Shown: positions 16,134-25,340 of the stretch, in pieces
Numbering within the stretch: position 1 is the first letter of the stretch
How the letters are laid out: every line of letters begins with the position of its first letter
NCBI RefSeq assembly: GCF_049994355.1
Contig: NZ_CP188257.1
Location: 372,001-436,000, forward strand
Direction: 5' to 3'
Source of the DNA: Angustibacter sp049994355
GTDB lineage: Bacteria; Actinomycetota; Actinomycetes; Actinomycetales; Angustibacteraceae
DNA length: 64,000 nucleotides
Position numbers and translations under genes: made by a program
The notes under the pieces: generated by a model
Databases searched by the model: none
The model's input: only the letters and a program-made list of their open reading frames with translations
What the model was told of the DNA's origin: nothing

Positions 16134-18470
16134 ATGGTCGACGGGTGGCGCGAAGCCCTCCAAGAGCCCACCGTCATGGGCTCCACGGCCGATGCTGAGC
16201 CACCGGCCGGTCGGTGGCTCAAGGCCGTGGTCGAGGCCCAGCAGCACATCGCCCGCTCCGGCCCAGGTGCCGTCGACATCGCCGTTGCGCTCGCCGAGGA
16301 GGCGCACCGCGTGCTCGGCTGCACCGTGCTGGTGCCGCTGCTGGACGAGGGTGGCCTGCGGATCGCGGCGGTGGCCGGCGATCCACCGCCCAGCTTGGGC
16401 GTCGGACGTCGCTTCGAGGTGCTGACCGCGCTGACCGAGCGCACGCTGCACTCCGGCGAGGCGGTGCTCTGCCAGGACACCAGCGGCGAGTCCTCGATCG
16501 CCCCCGAGCTGTTCAACATGCTCGGCATCCGGTCCGCGGCCCTCGCGCCGCTGCGCTACGGCGCGGTGTCGCTCGGCGTCGTGGTGGCGCTCGCTCCCAC
16601 CACGCACGCGGTCAGCCAGGAGGACTGCGACGTGCTGTCCGTCCTGGCGTTCTCGGCGGCCCCGGCGATGGTGGGCTCGACGATCGAGACCGACCTGGCC
16701 GGCGAACGGCTCCGGTTGTCCGCGACGTCCACGCTGACCGGAGCCGGTCAGTGGCGCTGGGACGCGCTGACCGACGACCTGCAGTGGTCGCCCGAGATGT
16801 TCGCGCTGACCGGCCTCGACCCGGTGACGGTCACTCCCTCGCTGCGGCTGTGGGAGTCGATGCTGCACCCCGAGGACCGTCGGTACGACGACCTTGCGGC
16901 CGCCGTCGCCGCCAACCCGGACGGGCTGCTCGAGACGTTGCGGCTGCGCCACCCCGACGGCACCTGGCGCGAGCTGGTGGCCTGGTCCCGGGCGATCGTC
17001 GAGGGCGACGTGGTGACCTGCGTCTTCGGCGCGACCGTGGACGTGACCAGCCAGCGCGGGGCCGAGCGGGAGCTGGCCCGGCTGGCCGCCCGGGACGGCG
17101 TCACCGGCTTGGCCAACCGCAGCGTGCTGGACGACCTGCTGCGGCGCAGCCTCGCGACGCTGCCCCCGCCGTCCGACCTGCTCGACGACGTCACGCACGG
17201 CGACGTCGCTGCCGACCTGCCGGACGCTTTGGGCCCGTTGACCGCCGTCCTGCTGCTCGACCTGGACCGGTTCAAGCTGGTCAACGACACCCTCGGCCAC
17301 ACCGTCGGCGACGCCCTGCTGGTCGCGGTCGCGGACCGGCTGACCGCCGCGCTGGAGCTGCACGACGTCAGCGACTGCTCGCCGACGGTGGCGCGACTCG
17401 GCGGCGACGAGTTCGTCGTACTGCTGCCGTGGGTCGCCGGAGTCGAGGCTGCCTGCGACGTCGCCGGCTGGCTGCTCGAGGAGGTCCGGCACCCGCTGGT
17501 CATCGAGGGCCAGGACATGGTCTGCACCGCCAGTATCGGGGTGTCAGTTGCCTCGCACTCAGGTCGTTCGGGCAACGAGCTGTTCCGCGAGGCGGAGCTG
17601 GCGATGTACCGGGCGAAGTCCGCCGGCCGCGACGGCGTGGCCCTGTACGACGGCAACCTGCGGGCCGAGGCCGAGGCCCGGATGCTGGCCGAGCGCCGGC
17701 TGCGCACCGCGATCGAGCAGGACCGGCTGGTCGCGGTCTACCAGCCGATCGTGCGGCTGGACGGCGAGCAGGTCGTCGGCGTCGAGGCGCTGATGCGGCT
17801 GATCGACGACGACGGCCGGATGCTGCTCCCGGAGGGCTTCATCGACGTCGCCGAGGACACCGGACTGATCGTCGAGCTGGACCACCGCATGCTCGAGCGC
17901 GGCGTCGCCAAGCTCGCCGAGTGGATCGAGCAGGACGTGGACCTGACCGTGCAGGTCAACGTGTCCGCCCGCACCCTCGGCCTGCCCGGCTTCGAGGAGC
18001 GGGTGCACGAGCTGCTCGCGCAGTACGGCGTCCCGCCGACGTCGCTGCAGCTCGAGCTCACCGAGACCAGCCTGGTGCCCGGTGGCTCGCCGGCACAGGA
18101 CGCGATGAGCCGGCTGGCCACGGTCGGGATCCGAACCGGTATCGACGACTTCGGCACCGGCTACTCGGCGCTGGCCTACCTGCAGGATCTGCCGGTCTCG
18201 TTCATCAAGATCGACCGGGCGTTCGTCAGCCGGCTGGACGGCACGTCCCGTCCGAGCGCCGTGGTGCGCGCGATCGTCCAGCTCGCCCACGCCCACGGCT
18301 ACCGGGTGACAGCCGAGGGCGTGGAGAGCCAGACGCAGGCAGATCTGTTGCGGGACATGGGTTGTGACTACGCCCAGGGCTGGCTGTTCGGCCGCCCTGC
18401 GGTGCAGGGCCTGCCGCAGCGGACCTGGGGCGAGAACCGGCGCGGTGCGCCGGCCGGTCAGCGGGGCTGA
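16134..18470 (+). CDS. GAF-PAS-GGDEF-EAL cyclic-di-GMP protein
   Basis: A 778-residue soluble signalling protein. The ATG at 16134 follows GGGAGGG at good spacing, which decides the start over the ATG at 16089. Order: GAF domain (about 30-175), PAS fold (about 195-310, WRWDALTDDLQWSPEMF), GGDEF (RLGGDEFVV, G423-F427 intact) and EAL (VEALMRL, E551-L553 intact, with LELTETSL, DDFGTGYSAL and IKIDRAFV). Both active sites look functional, so it could make and break c-di-GMP, switched by a ligand on the GAF or PAS domain. It has no membrane segments. Its end overlaps the helicase gene by 13 nt. Confidence 0.93.
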   Translation: MVDGWREALQEPTVMGSTADAEPPAGRWLKAVVEAQQHIARSGPGAVDIAVALAEEAHRVLGCTVLVPLLDEGGLRIAAVAGDPPPSLGVGRRFEVLTALTERTLHSGEAVLCQDTSGESSIAPELFNMLGIRSAALAPLRYGAVSLGVVVALAPTTHAVSQEDCDVLSVLAFSAAPAMVGSTIETDLAGERLRLSATSTLTGAGQWRWDALTDDLQWSPEMFALTGLDPVTVTPSLRLWESMLHPEDRRYDDLAAAVAANPDGLLETLRLRHPDGTWRELVAWSRAIVEGDVVTCVFGATVDVTSQRGAERELARLAARDGVTGLANRSVLDDLLRRSLATLPPPSDLLDDVTHGDVAADLPDALGPLTAVLLLDLDRFKLVNDTLGHTVGDALLVAVADRLTAALELHDVSDCSPTVARLGGDEFVVLLPWVAGVEAACDVAGWLLEEVRHPLVIEGQDMVCTASIGVSVASHSGRSGNELFREAELAMYRAKSAGRDGVALYDGNLRAEAEARMLAERRLRTAIEQDRLVAVYQPIVRLDGEQVVGVEALMRLIDDDGRMLLPEGFIDVAEDTGLIVELDHRMLERGVAKLAEWIEQDVDLTVQVNVSARTLGLPGFEERVHELLAQYGVPPTSLQLELTETSLVPGGSPAQDAMSRLATVGIRTGIDDFGTGYSALAYLQDLPVSFIKIDRAFVSRLDGTSRPSAVVRAIVQLAHAHGYRVTAEGVESQTQADLLRDMGCDYAQGWLFGRPAVQGLPQRTWGENRRGAPAGQRG

Positions 18471-19816
18471 CGCGGCCCGCGCGGGGTCGCCTCGCGACGT
18501 CCGGACCGGGCGCCTTCGCGGTTGCCCGCGTGGCCACCCTCGCGACGGGGTCCGCCGCTGCTGCGACGTCCGGTGTAGCCACCCGGACGGCGAGCCGGCC
18601 GACGCGGCGGGAACAGGTCGCGCTCGGCGACCAAGATGCCGCTGGGGACGGCGCCCCGGGTGACCTGGAGCAGTGCGTCGTCGTGCGGGGTGACCTGCTC
18701 GGGGGTGGCGTCGACACCGGCCGCCGCGGTGAGCCGGTCGACCATCCGGCGCTGGTGCGGCAGCGCGAGGGTGATCACCGTGCCGGTGCCGCCCGCCCGC
18801 GCCGTCCGACCGGAGCGGTGCAGGTAGTCCTTGTGGTCGGCCGGCGGGTCGACCTGGACGACGAGGCTGACGTCGTCCACGTGGATGCCACGGGCCGCGA
18901 CGTCGGTCGCGACGAGCACCGGGACGTGGCCGTCCTTGAAGGCGGACAGCGTGCGGTTGCGGGCGCCCTGGGCCAGGCCACCGTGCAGCGCGGCGGCGCG
19001 AACGCCCTGCTCGCGCAGCTGGCCGGCGACCCGGTCGGCTCCGAGCTTGGTGCGCACGAACACGACGGTGCGGCCCTCACGCGAGGCGAGCGCGGCGGTG
19101 ACCGGAGCCTTGTGCGCCGGCTTCACCAGCCACACATGGTGCGCCATGGTGGTCACCGAGGCGGTGGCGTCGCTGGTGGAGTGGGTGACCGGGTCGTTCA
19201 GGTAGCCGCGCACCAGGGTGTCGACGTCGCCGTCCAACGTCGCCGAGAACAGCAGGCGCTGGCCGCCGGCTGGGGTGTGGTCGAGTAGCTCGGTCACGGC
19301 GGGCAGGAAGCCCATGTCGCACATGTGGTCCGCCTCGTCCAGGACGGCGATCTGCACCTCGGACAGGTCGCAGGCGCCGCGGTCGACCAGGTCGGTCAGC
19401 CGTCCCGGCGTCGCGACCAGCACCTCGACGCCGCGCTCGAGTGCGCTGATCTGCTTGTGGTAGGGCAGGCCGCCGGCGACGAGCTTGATCCGGACGCCGA
19501 TGACGTGAGCGAGTGGCTCCAGGCTGTCGTGCACCTGCATGGCCAGCTCGCGGGTCGGGACCAGGATGATGGCCAACGGCTTGCGGGCGTTGGCCTTGCG
19601 GCCCTGCAGCCGGGCCAGCATCGGCAGGCCGAACGCGAGGGTCTTGCCGGAGCCGGTCTGGCCGCGGCCCAGGACGTCACGGCCACCGAGGGTGTCGGGG
19701 ATGGTCGCGGCTTGGATCGGGAACGGCTCGGTGATGCCGTCGCGGGAAAGGCGCTCGACGAGCCGCTCGGGCAGGCCGAGGGCGGCGAACTTGTTGCTCA
19801 GGTCGGGCGTCGACAC
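18458..19816 (-). CDS. DEAD-box RNA helicase
   Basis: A 452-residue ATP-dependent RNA helicase. Motifs: Q motif FAALGLPERLVERL, motif I GQTGSGKT, Ia PTRELAMQ, VATPGRL, II DEADHM, III SATLDG, and HRSGRTARAGG in domain 2. The C-terminal tail is basic and rich in Arg/Gly (RPARRPGGYTGRRSSGG), as in RhlE-like and cold-shock helicases that bind RNA without specificity. The start is GTG. A single gene with a 350-nt upstream space. Confidence 0.93.
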   Translation of the reverse strand: MSTPDLSNKFAALGLPERLVERLSRDGITEPFPIQAATIPDTLGGRDVLGRGQTGSGKTLAFGLPMLARLQGRKANARKPLAIILVPTRELAMQVHDSLEPLAHVIGVRIKLVAGGLPYHKQISALERGVEVLVATPGRLTDLVDRGACDLSEVQIAVLDEADHMCDMGFLPAVTELLDHTPAGGQRLLFSATLDGDVDTLVRGYLNDPVTHSTSDATASVTTMAHHVWLVKPAHKAPVTAALASREGRTVVFVRTKLGADRVAGQLREQGVRAAALHGGLAQGARNRTLSAFKDGHVPVLVATDVAARGIHVDDVSLVVQVDPPADHKDYLHRSGRTARAGGTGTVITLALPHQRRMVDRLTAAAGVDATPEQVTPHDDALLQVTRGAVPSGILVAERDLFPPRRPARRPGGYTGRRSSGGPRREGGHAGNREGARSGRREATPRGPRQPR

Positions 19817-20166
19817 AGAGAGAACTCATTTCGTGACACAGGCGCGCGCAACCACTTGTGGTGGGCGTCGACGCCGGGCGCTCCAGGGGCACCCTCGGCA
19901 CCGGGCGGCAGCAGGTCGCTGGCCGGCGGGGTGTCGGAGCGCCGAATGAAGCCTGGGGGCCGTCGTCCGCCCTGGTGACCCAGTGCGTTCGGACGGCGCG
20001 CGCCGACCCCTCAACCCTACCCGGCTCAGCTGGGTGCTTCGTACCGCGGCGACCGAGAGCCCGGTCACGCCCGGTGCATCGCAGGTGCTCGCTCCCGGTG
20101 GCCGACCGCTGCGGGTGGGCGTAGAAACGGTGGTGCGCACGTGACCTACGAGTCTGGAGTAGTCCC
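19817..20166. other. 350-nt divergent intergenic region
   Basis: Lies between the helicase and the sugar transporter, which are transcribed apart. No convincing small gene is present; the open frames here lack ribosome sites and coding bias. It must carry both promoters and the helicase 5' leader. I could not mark a clear operator. Confidence 0.5.
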
Positions 20167-21639
20167 ATGTCCGACCTGTCAGAGAATGCCGAGAACGGCT
20201 CCACGCAGCAGCTCAGCGAGCACCACGGCAAGGTGATCATGCTGTCCGTCGCCGCGGCGGTCGGGGGCTTCCTGTTCGGCTTCGACAGCTCGGTGATCAA
20301 CGGCGCGGTCGACGCGGTGCAGAACAACTTCGGGCTGACCTCGTTCGTCACCGGGTTCGTGGTCGCGATCGCGCTCCTCGGCTGCGCGGCTGGCGCGTGG
20401 TACGCCGGACGGTGGGCGGACCGCTGGGGGCGCACCAAGGTGATGCTGATCGGCGCCATCCTGTTCTTCGCCAGCTCGCTCGGCGCCGGGTTGGCGTTCT
20501 CGGTGTGGGACCTGGCGTTCTGGCGACTGGTCGGTGGCGTCGGCATCGGCATCGCGTCGGTGATCGCGCCGGCCTACATCGCTGAGATCGCACCCGCGGC
20601 GATGCGCGGACGACTGGGATCGTTGCAGCAGATGGCGATCACCACCGGGATCTTCGTCGCGCTGCTCTCGGACGCCTTCTGGGCGAACACCGCCGGCGGC
20701 GCCAACGAGGTCATCCTCGGGATGCAGGCCTGGCGCTGGATGTTCCTGGTCGGCGTCATCCCCTCGCTGGTCTACGGCGTCCTCGCCGTGCAGATCCCCG
20801 AGTCGCCGCGCTACCTCGTCGCGACCGGTGAGCTGAAGCGGGCCGCCGACGTGCTCAAGCGGTTCGTCGGGATGAGTGCGCCCGAGCGCAAGATCGAGGA
20901 GATCCAGGAGACGCTGGACCGCGAGCACGCTCCGTCCCTGCGTGACCTGCGAGGTCCGGCGGGCAAGCTGCTGCCGATCGTCTGGGTGGGCATCGCGCTG
21001 TCGGCGTTCCAGCAGCTCGTCGGGATCAACGTGATCTTTTACTACTCGACGACGCTGTGGCAGGCGGTCGGGTTCTCCGAGTCCGACTCGTTCGTCATCT
21101 CGGCGATCACCTCGGTGACCAACATGGCGGTGACCGTCGTCGCGATCGCCCTGGTCGACCGGATCGGACGCCGGATCCTGCTGCTGTGCGGGTCGGTCGG
21201 CATGTTCCTCGCGCTGGGTGCGATGACGCTCGCCTTCACCCAAGCTGTGATGACCACCGCCTCGGACGGCTCGCAGGCGCCGCAGCTGGGCTCGCCGTGG
21301 AACGCGGTCGCGCTGGTCGGTGCGAACCTGTTCGTGGTGTCCTTCGGTGCGACGTGGGGTCCGGTCGTGTGGGTGCTGCTCGGCGAGATGTTCCCGAACC
21401 GTATTCGCGGTGCAGCCCTGTCCGTGGCGGCCGCGGCTCAGTGGTTGACCAACTTCGTGGTCACCACCACGTTCCCGCCGCTGTCCTCGTTGTCCCTCGT
21501 GCTCGCCTATGGGCTGTACACCGGCTTTGCCTTCCTGTCGTTCTTCTTCGTGCTGTGGAAGGTGGACGAGACGAAGGGCCGCGAGCTCGAGAGCATGACC
21601 GGTGAGGTGCGCAGCAGGCACGTCGCGGCGACCGGCTAA
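20167..21639 (+). CDS. sugar porter family MFS transporter
   Basis: A 490-residue membrane protein with 12 predicted transmembrane segments. Sugar porter signatures are clear: GFLFGFDSSVINGA in TM1, GRWADRWGRTKVM in loop 2-3, IPESPRYLVATGE after TM6, QQLVGINVIFYYS in TM7, and the loop DRIGRRILLL. The PESPR and GRR motifs mark proton-coupled monosaccharide uptake (XylE/GlcP-like). It stands alone, so the sugar is not indicated. The tail is short and basic. Confidence 0.92.
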   Translation: MSDLSENAENGSTQQLSEHHGKVIMLSVAAAVGGFLFGFDSSVINGAVDAVQNNFGLTSFVTGFVVAIALLGCAAGAWYAGRWADRWGRTKVMLIGAILFFASSLGAGLAFSVWDLAFWRLVGGVGIGIASVIAPAYIAEIAPAAMRGRLGSLQQMAITTGIFVALLSDAFWANTAGGANEVILGMQAWRWMFLVGVIPSLVYGVLAVQIPESPRYLVATGELKRAADVLKRFVGMSAPERKIEEIQETLDREHAPSLRDLRGPAGKLLPIVWVGIALSAFQQLVGINVIFYYSTTLWQAVGFSESDSFVISAITSVTNMAVTVVAIALVDRIGRRILLLCGSVGMFLALGAMTLAFTQAVMTTASDGSQAPQLGSPWNAVALVGANLFVVSFGATWGPVVWVLLGEMFPNRIRGAALSVAAAAQWLTNFVVTTTFPPLSSLSLVLAYGLYTGFAFLSFFFVLWKVDETKGRELESMTGEVRSRHVAATG

Positions 21640-21776
21640 CCCTCCGGCGCCCGTTCGTATTTATCGGCTGCACCCTCGGTCATATAGGCCGTGAGCGCGG
21701 AGTGCCCGAGTGCGTTCGGCGACCACGCGAACGGGGGCGAGGGCCGTCACCGAACGGATGCAAGGGGGAGCAAGAC

Positions 21777-22217
21777 ATGAAGAACTTCGTCAAGGCAGGC
21801 ATCGCACTGGGATCCGCGTCGATCCTCGCGGGGGGACTGCTGGTCAACGGCGCGTCGGCCAGCAGCAGCGTCGCGAACGTTCCCGACGGACACTCCAAGG
21901 CGGTCGCCATCACGTCCAAGGCGCTGCCGCGAGTGTTCGCGGTCATCAACTCCAACGCCGCCGCGGTTCGCGGCAAGGGTCTGACCAGCAGCGTGAAGCT
22001 CAGCACGGGCACGTACGACGTGCGGTTCAACCGCAACATCAGCACCTGCGCGTGGACCGGCACGGTTGGTCTCGGCGGCTTCGCCGGGTCCACCGGGGCC
22101 GCGGAGATCACCATCACCGGCCGCGCCGGCACGACCAACGGGCTGTTCGTCACGACGTTCAACGGCACTGGAGCCCTGACCGACGAGCCGTTCCACGTCG
22201 TGGTCATCTGCTCGTAG
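21777..22217 (+). CDS. small secreted protein of unknown function
   Basis: A 146-residue protein starting at an ATG preceded by AAGGGGGAG. The N-terminus (MKNFVKAGIALGSASILAGG) is a Sec signal peptide, probably cut after NGASA. The mature part is rich in Ser/Thr/Gly and beta-prone (TYDVRFNRNISTCAWTGTVG). Two cysteines, in STCAW and at VVICS near the end, could make a disulfide. I recall similar small exported actinobacterial proteins but no function. Confidence 0.8.
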   Translation: MKNFVKAGIALGSASILAGGLLVNGASASSSVANVPDGHSKAVAITSKALPRVFAVINSNAAAVRGKGLTSSVKLSTGTYDVRFNRNISTCAWTGTVGLGGFAGSTGAAEITITGRAGTTNGLFVTTFNGTGALTDEPFHVVVICS

Positions 22218-22272
22218 ACCAGCCGCGTCTGGCCCCGACGATCACGCAAGCACCTCGCGTGACCGGCCGGGG

Positions 22273-23046
22273 TCAGCGTGCGCTCCAACCCCCGTCGATC
22301 GTCCACGAGGCCCCGGTGACCATCGCCGCCTGCGGGCCGGCCAGGTACGCGACCACACCGGCTACCTCGGCGGGCTCGACCAGACGCTTGATGGCGCTCT
22401 CGGTCAGCAGCACCGTGTCCAGCACCTCGCTCTCGTCGATGCCGTGGATGCGTGCCTGCTCGGCGATCTGCTTCTCCACCAGCGCGGTTCGCACGTAGCC
22501 GGGGTTCACGCAGTTGCTGGTCACCCCGTGCTTGCCGCCCTCGAGCGCGGTGACCTTGGACAGGCCCTCCAACCCGTGCTTGGCGGCGACGTAGGCGGAC
22601 TTGTACGGCGAGGCGACCAGCCCGTGCACCGACGAGAGGTTGACCACGCGCCCGAACCCGCGTTCGTACATCGCGGGCAGCGCGGCCCGGACCAGCAGGA
22701 AGGGCGCCTCCAGCATCAGCGCGACGATGAGGTGGAAGGTCTTGGGGTCGAAGTCCTCGATCGGCGCCACGTGCTGGATGCCCGCGTTGTTGACCAGCAC
22801 ATCGACGTCAAGGCTGAGGTCTGCGAGCGCATTCAGGTCGGTGAGGTCGACCTGCCAGGCCGTGCCGCCCAGTTCATCTGCCAGCCGTTGTGCAGCGTCG
22901 CCGTCCAGGTCCGCGACCTGCACGCGGGCACCGCGGGCAGCCAGCTCGCGGGCGCAGGCCGCACCGATGCCGCTCGCGCCGCCGGTGACGAGCGCGGTCC
23001 TGCCGGTCAGCGGACGGTCGTCCGGGGCGTCATCCGGGTTGGTCAT
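22273..23046 (-). CDS. 3-hydroxybutyrate dehydrogenase-like SDR
   Basis: A 257-residue SDR with LVTGGASGIGAACAR, NNAGIQHVAPIEDF, SSVHGLVASPYKSAYVAAKH and VNPGYVRTALVEKQI. The IQHVAPIEDF and PGYVRTxLVEKQI stretches are characteristic of NAD-dependent D-3-hydroxybutyrate dehydrogenase, which oxidises D-3-hydroxybutyrate to acetoacetate. The catalytic Ser, Tyr and Lys are all present. It begins in an ATGA overlap with the small ORF upstream, which itself overlaps the glycosyltransferase, so it may be the last gene of the PIG-L cluster. That link is inference. Confidence 0.88.
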   Translation of the reverse strand: MTNPDDAPDDRPLTGRTALVTGGASGIGAACARELAARGARVQVADLDGDAAQRLADELGGTAWQVDLTDLNALADLSLDVDVLVNNAGIQHVAPIEDFDPKTFHLIVALMLEAPFLLVRAALPAMYERGFGRVVNLSSVHGLVASPYKSAYVAAKHGLEGLSKVTALEGGKHGVTSNCVNPGYVRTALVEKQIAEQARIHGIDESEVLDTVLLTESAIKRLVEPAEVAGVVAYLAGPQAAMVTGASWTIDGGWSAR

Positions 23047-23264
23047 CAGGCCTCCGTCGGGCGGGTTGACGCGTCCTGCGGATCGTCACCCGGCTCCTGG
23101 GGGCTGTCAAACGGAGCGGAGCTGCGATGCAGACGCCTCGCCTGGGCCGCAGGCTCCCGCTCTCGCTCAGCCCTCTTGTCCATCCGTCGTTCGTCCCGCG
23201 GTGGCAGCTGGATCTCCGTCTCCGCAGGCATTCCGGCCTTCTCGTCATCCGGCCGCGATGTCAC
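23046..23264 (-). CDS. small hydrophilic ORF linking glycosyltransferase and dehydrogenase genes
   Basis: A 72-residue, highly charged Pro/Arg/Glu/Asp-rich ORF with no hydrophobic core (QLPPRDERRMDKRAERERE). Its start overlaps the end of the glycosyltransferase gene by 20 nt and its stop overlaps the dehydrogenase ATG by ATGA. Third positions are GC-rich. It may be a disordered protein, or merely an open frame that couples the two genes. Confidence 0.42.
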   Translation of the reverse strand: MTSRPDDEKAGMPAETEIQLPPRDERRMDKRAEREREPAAQARRLHRSSAPFDSPQEPGDDPQDASTRPTEA

Positions 23265-23961
23265 GCAGGTCGGCCGCCACTCCCGCCGGCGTGCGCCCCA
23301 GCCGCCGGTCGCTCGTGGTCACCGGGCTGGCCGTCGTGGTGATGCAGCGCGCACCGGGCAGCTGCCGCACCGCAGTCGCCAGCAGGGCATCCTCGTGCGC
23401 GCTCACCGGCTGGAAACCGCCGCAGGCCAGGTAGGTGCTCGCGCGGACCCCGAGGTTGGCGCCGTGCACGTGCGGGTGGTCGTGGAGGCCGATGACCTCG
23501 ACGTACCGCTCCCACCACGTCCTCGCGACCTGGTCGCGGGCAGTCGACGGCAGCCGAACCGTCCCCAGCACCAGATCGGCACCGGCGGTGGCCAGCGCGA
23601 CCTGCGTGGCCAACCAGTCCGGCGGCACCCGGCTGTCGGCGTCCGTCGTGGCCAACCAGGTGCGCTGCGCCGTCTCGGGCCGAGCACTCGCGCCGAGCAG
23701 GTCGAGTCCGAACGTGGCTGCGGCATGCCGGGCCTCGCCGACCAAGGCACCGACGAGTGGCACCGCGTGCACGTGCGGCCGCCGCCGGACGACGTCCAGC
23801 GTCCCATCCGGGCCTGCGCCGGTCTCGACCGCCACCACGACGAGGATGGTGGCGGCCACCCGCCCGGCGGCGTCGTCCAGCGCGTCGAGGCAGCCCGGGA
23901 GCAGCTCTGCCTCCGCCTTGGCGGGCACCACGACCACCGCCTGGGTGGGGCCATCCATCAC
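23245..23961 (-). CDS. GT2-family glycosyltransferase
   Basis: A 238-residue GT-A fold protein. The N-terminal strand QAVVVVPAKAEAELLPGCL is the nucleotide-sugar binding start of family 2. TTDADSRVPPDWL carries a DxD-like metal/donor motif, and HVHGANLGVRASTYLACGGF plus HEDALLA fit the acceptor and catalytic Asp regions. There are no membrane segments. It overlaps the deacetylase-methyltransferase gene by 4 nt (ATGA). It is short for a GT2 because the C-terminal membrane part is absent. The sugar and acceptor are unknown. Confidence 0.85.
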   Translation of the reverse strand: MMDGPTQAVVVVPAKAEAELLPGCLDALDDAAGRVAATILVVVAVETGAGPDGTLDVVRRRPHVHAVPLVGALVGEARHAAATFGLDLLGASARPETAQRTWLATTDADSRVPPDWLATQVALATAGADLVLGTVRLPSTARDQVARTWWERYVEVIGLHDHPHVHGANLGVRASTYLACGGFQPVSAHEDALLATAVRQLPGARCITTTASPVTTSDRRLGRTPAGVAADLRDIAAG

Positions 23962-25340
23962 AGGACACCGGTACGTCGGGCGACGCTGCCGCCCGGAGGC
24001 GGCACGAGCACATCGAGCAGGAAGTCCTCCTCGATGTGCTGGACGAGCGAGGTCAGCCCGGTCCGGTCCCGCAGGACCTGGTGGACGTGGTCGCCCGGGG
24101 CCAGGTGGTCACTGGCCGGGTGACGCCAGTGGCAGATCGCCAGCACGCCGTCCGGGTCCAGGGAGTCGACGCACCTGCGGGCAAGGAGCGCGAGGTCGTG
24201 CGCGGAGCAGTAGTAGCCGATCTCGCTGAGCACCACGAGGTCGAACGCGCCCGGTGGCCAGTCGGCGGGCACGCGACCTCGCTGCACCTGCACGTTCGCC
24301 ATGGCGCCGGTACGACGGCGAGCCTCGTCGACCGCCGCGGCGACGGGGTCCAGCGCGAGGACCTCGTCGCACCGCTCCGCGAGCGCCGCGGTGGTCATGC
24401 CGATCGAGCAGCCGGGCTCGAACACGCGCCGGAACCTCGGCCGCGGCAGGGCCGCCATCAGGAGCGCGCGCTTGCGTTGCTCGTACCAGCGCTCGGCCAG
24501 GCCCCAGGGGTCGGGTCCTTCGCGGTGGTACAGGTCCGTGAAGTACTCGGCGTCCAGCGAGCTCGGCGCCGGCGTCCGGAAGTACACCTCGTACGGCCGG
24601 TCGAAGTGCTCGAGCACGCCCGGAAGAAGCAGGGCCTCGTCGCCGGGCTGGTCCGACAGCGGCACCAGCTGGCTGACGTGTGCGCGCACCGCCTCGCGCT
24701 TGCGCCGGCGCGCTGAGTCCGGCAGCGGCAGGCGCGCCGCCGTCGGCCACGGCAGAGCGGGGTGGCCCGGGTCGGCCCAGTGCCAGGCCCACAGCGGGTA
24801 CTCGAGCAGCTCGCAGCCGAGCTGCGCCGAAACTGCGACGGCGGCGGCGCCGACCGCCTCGTGATCCGGATGGCCGTCGCCTCGCCAGGGGCTGACCAGC
24901 AGCGGTGGTGCGCCGTCCGCGTCGAGCAGGCGACGGGCCAGGGCGACCACCTGCTCTGCCAACGTGTCCGGACGCCGGGACAGAGTGCCGTCCGGGAGGT
25001 CGAGCTCATGCAGCCGGGCGCCGGGATCCAGCCTGCGGACCGCCTCGCGCAGCTCGGCGCTGCGCCGCAGTGCCAGCTCGTCGGTGGACGTCGTCGGCGA
25101 GCCCGGGTGCGATCTCTCGCCCGCGGTGGCCACCACGACGACGACGCTCGCCGCGAGGGGTCCCGCGGTGGCGATCAGGCCGCCGGCACCGAGCGTCTCG
25201 TCGTCCGGGTGAGCGGCCAGCACCAGAAGCCTCCGGCCCTCGACGGCCCCGGCCAGGTCGGCTACGGGCAGCGCGTGCAGGACGGCACTTTCCTGCCAGC
25301 ACCCTTCGGGTGTCCCCGTCCCGTCGTGGGTGAAGGTCAC
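23958..25340 (-). CDS. PIG-L family deacetylase fused to a class I SAM methyltransferase
   Basis: A 460-residue bifunctional protein. I place the start at the GTG at 25340, which overlaps the TGA of the upstream gene (GTGA); the longer frame is Arg-rich antisense. The N-terminal half is a LmbE/PIG-L N-acetyl-sugar deacetylase: LAAHPDDETLGAGG (zinc ligands H44, D47) and HPDHEAVGAA. The C-terminal half, from about residue 265, is a NodS-like methyltransferase with the SAM loop VFEPGCSIGMTTAALAERC, then LALDPVAAAVDEAR and LVVLSEIGYYCS. It would remove an acetyl group from an amino sugar and methylate the product or a partner. Confidence 0.88.
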   Translation of the reverse strand: MTFTHDGTGTPEGCWQESAVLHALPVADLAGAVEGRRLLVLAAHPDDETLGAGGLIATAGPLAASVVVVVATAGERSHPGSPTTSTDELALRRSAELREAVRRLDPGARLHELDLPDGTLSRRPDTLAEQVVALARRLLDADGAPPLLVSPWRGDGHPDHEAVGAAAVAVSAQLGCELLEYPLWAWHWADPGHPALPWPTAARLPLPDSARRRKREAVRAHVSQLVPLSDQPGDEALLLPGVLEHFDRPYEVYFRTPAPSSLDAEYFTDLYHREGPDPWGLAERWYEQRKRALLMAALPRPRFRRVFEPGCSIGMTTAALAERCDEVLALDPVAAAVDEARRRTGAMANVQVQRGRVPADWPPGAFDLVVLSEIGYYCSAHDLALLARRCVDSLDPDGVLAICHWRHPASDHLAPGDHVHQVLRDRTGLTSLVQHIEEDFLLDVLVPPPGGSVARRTGVL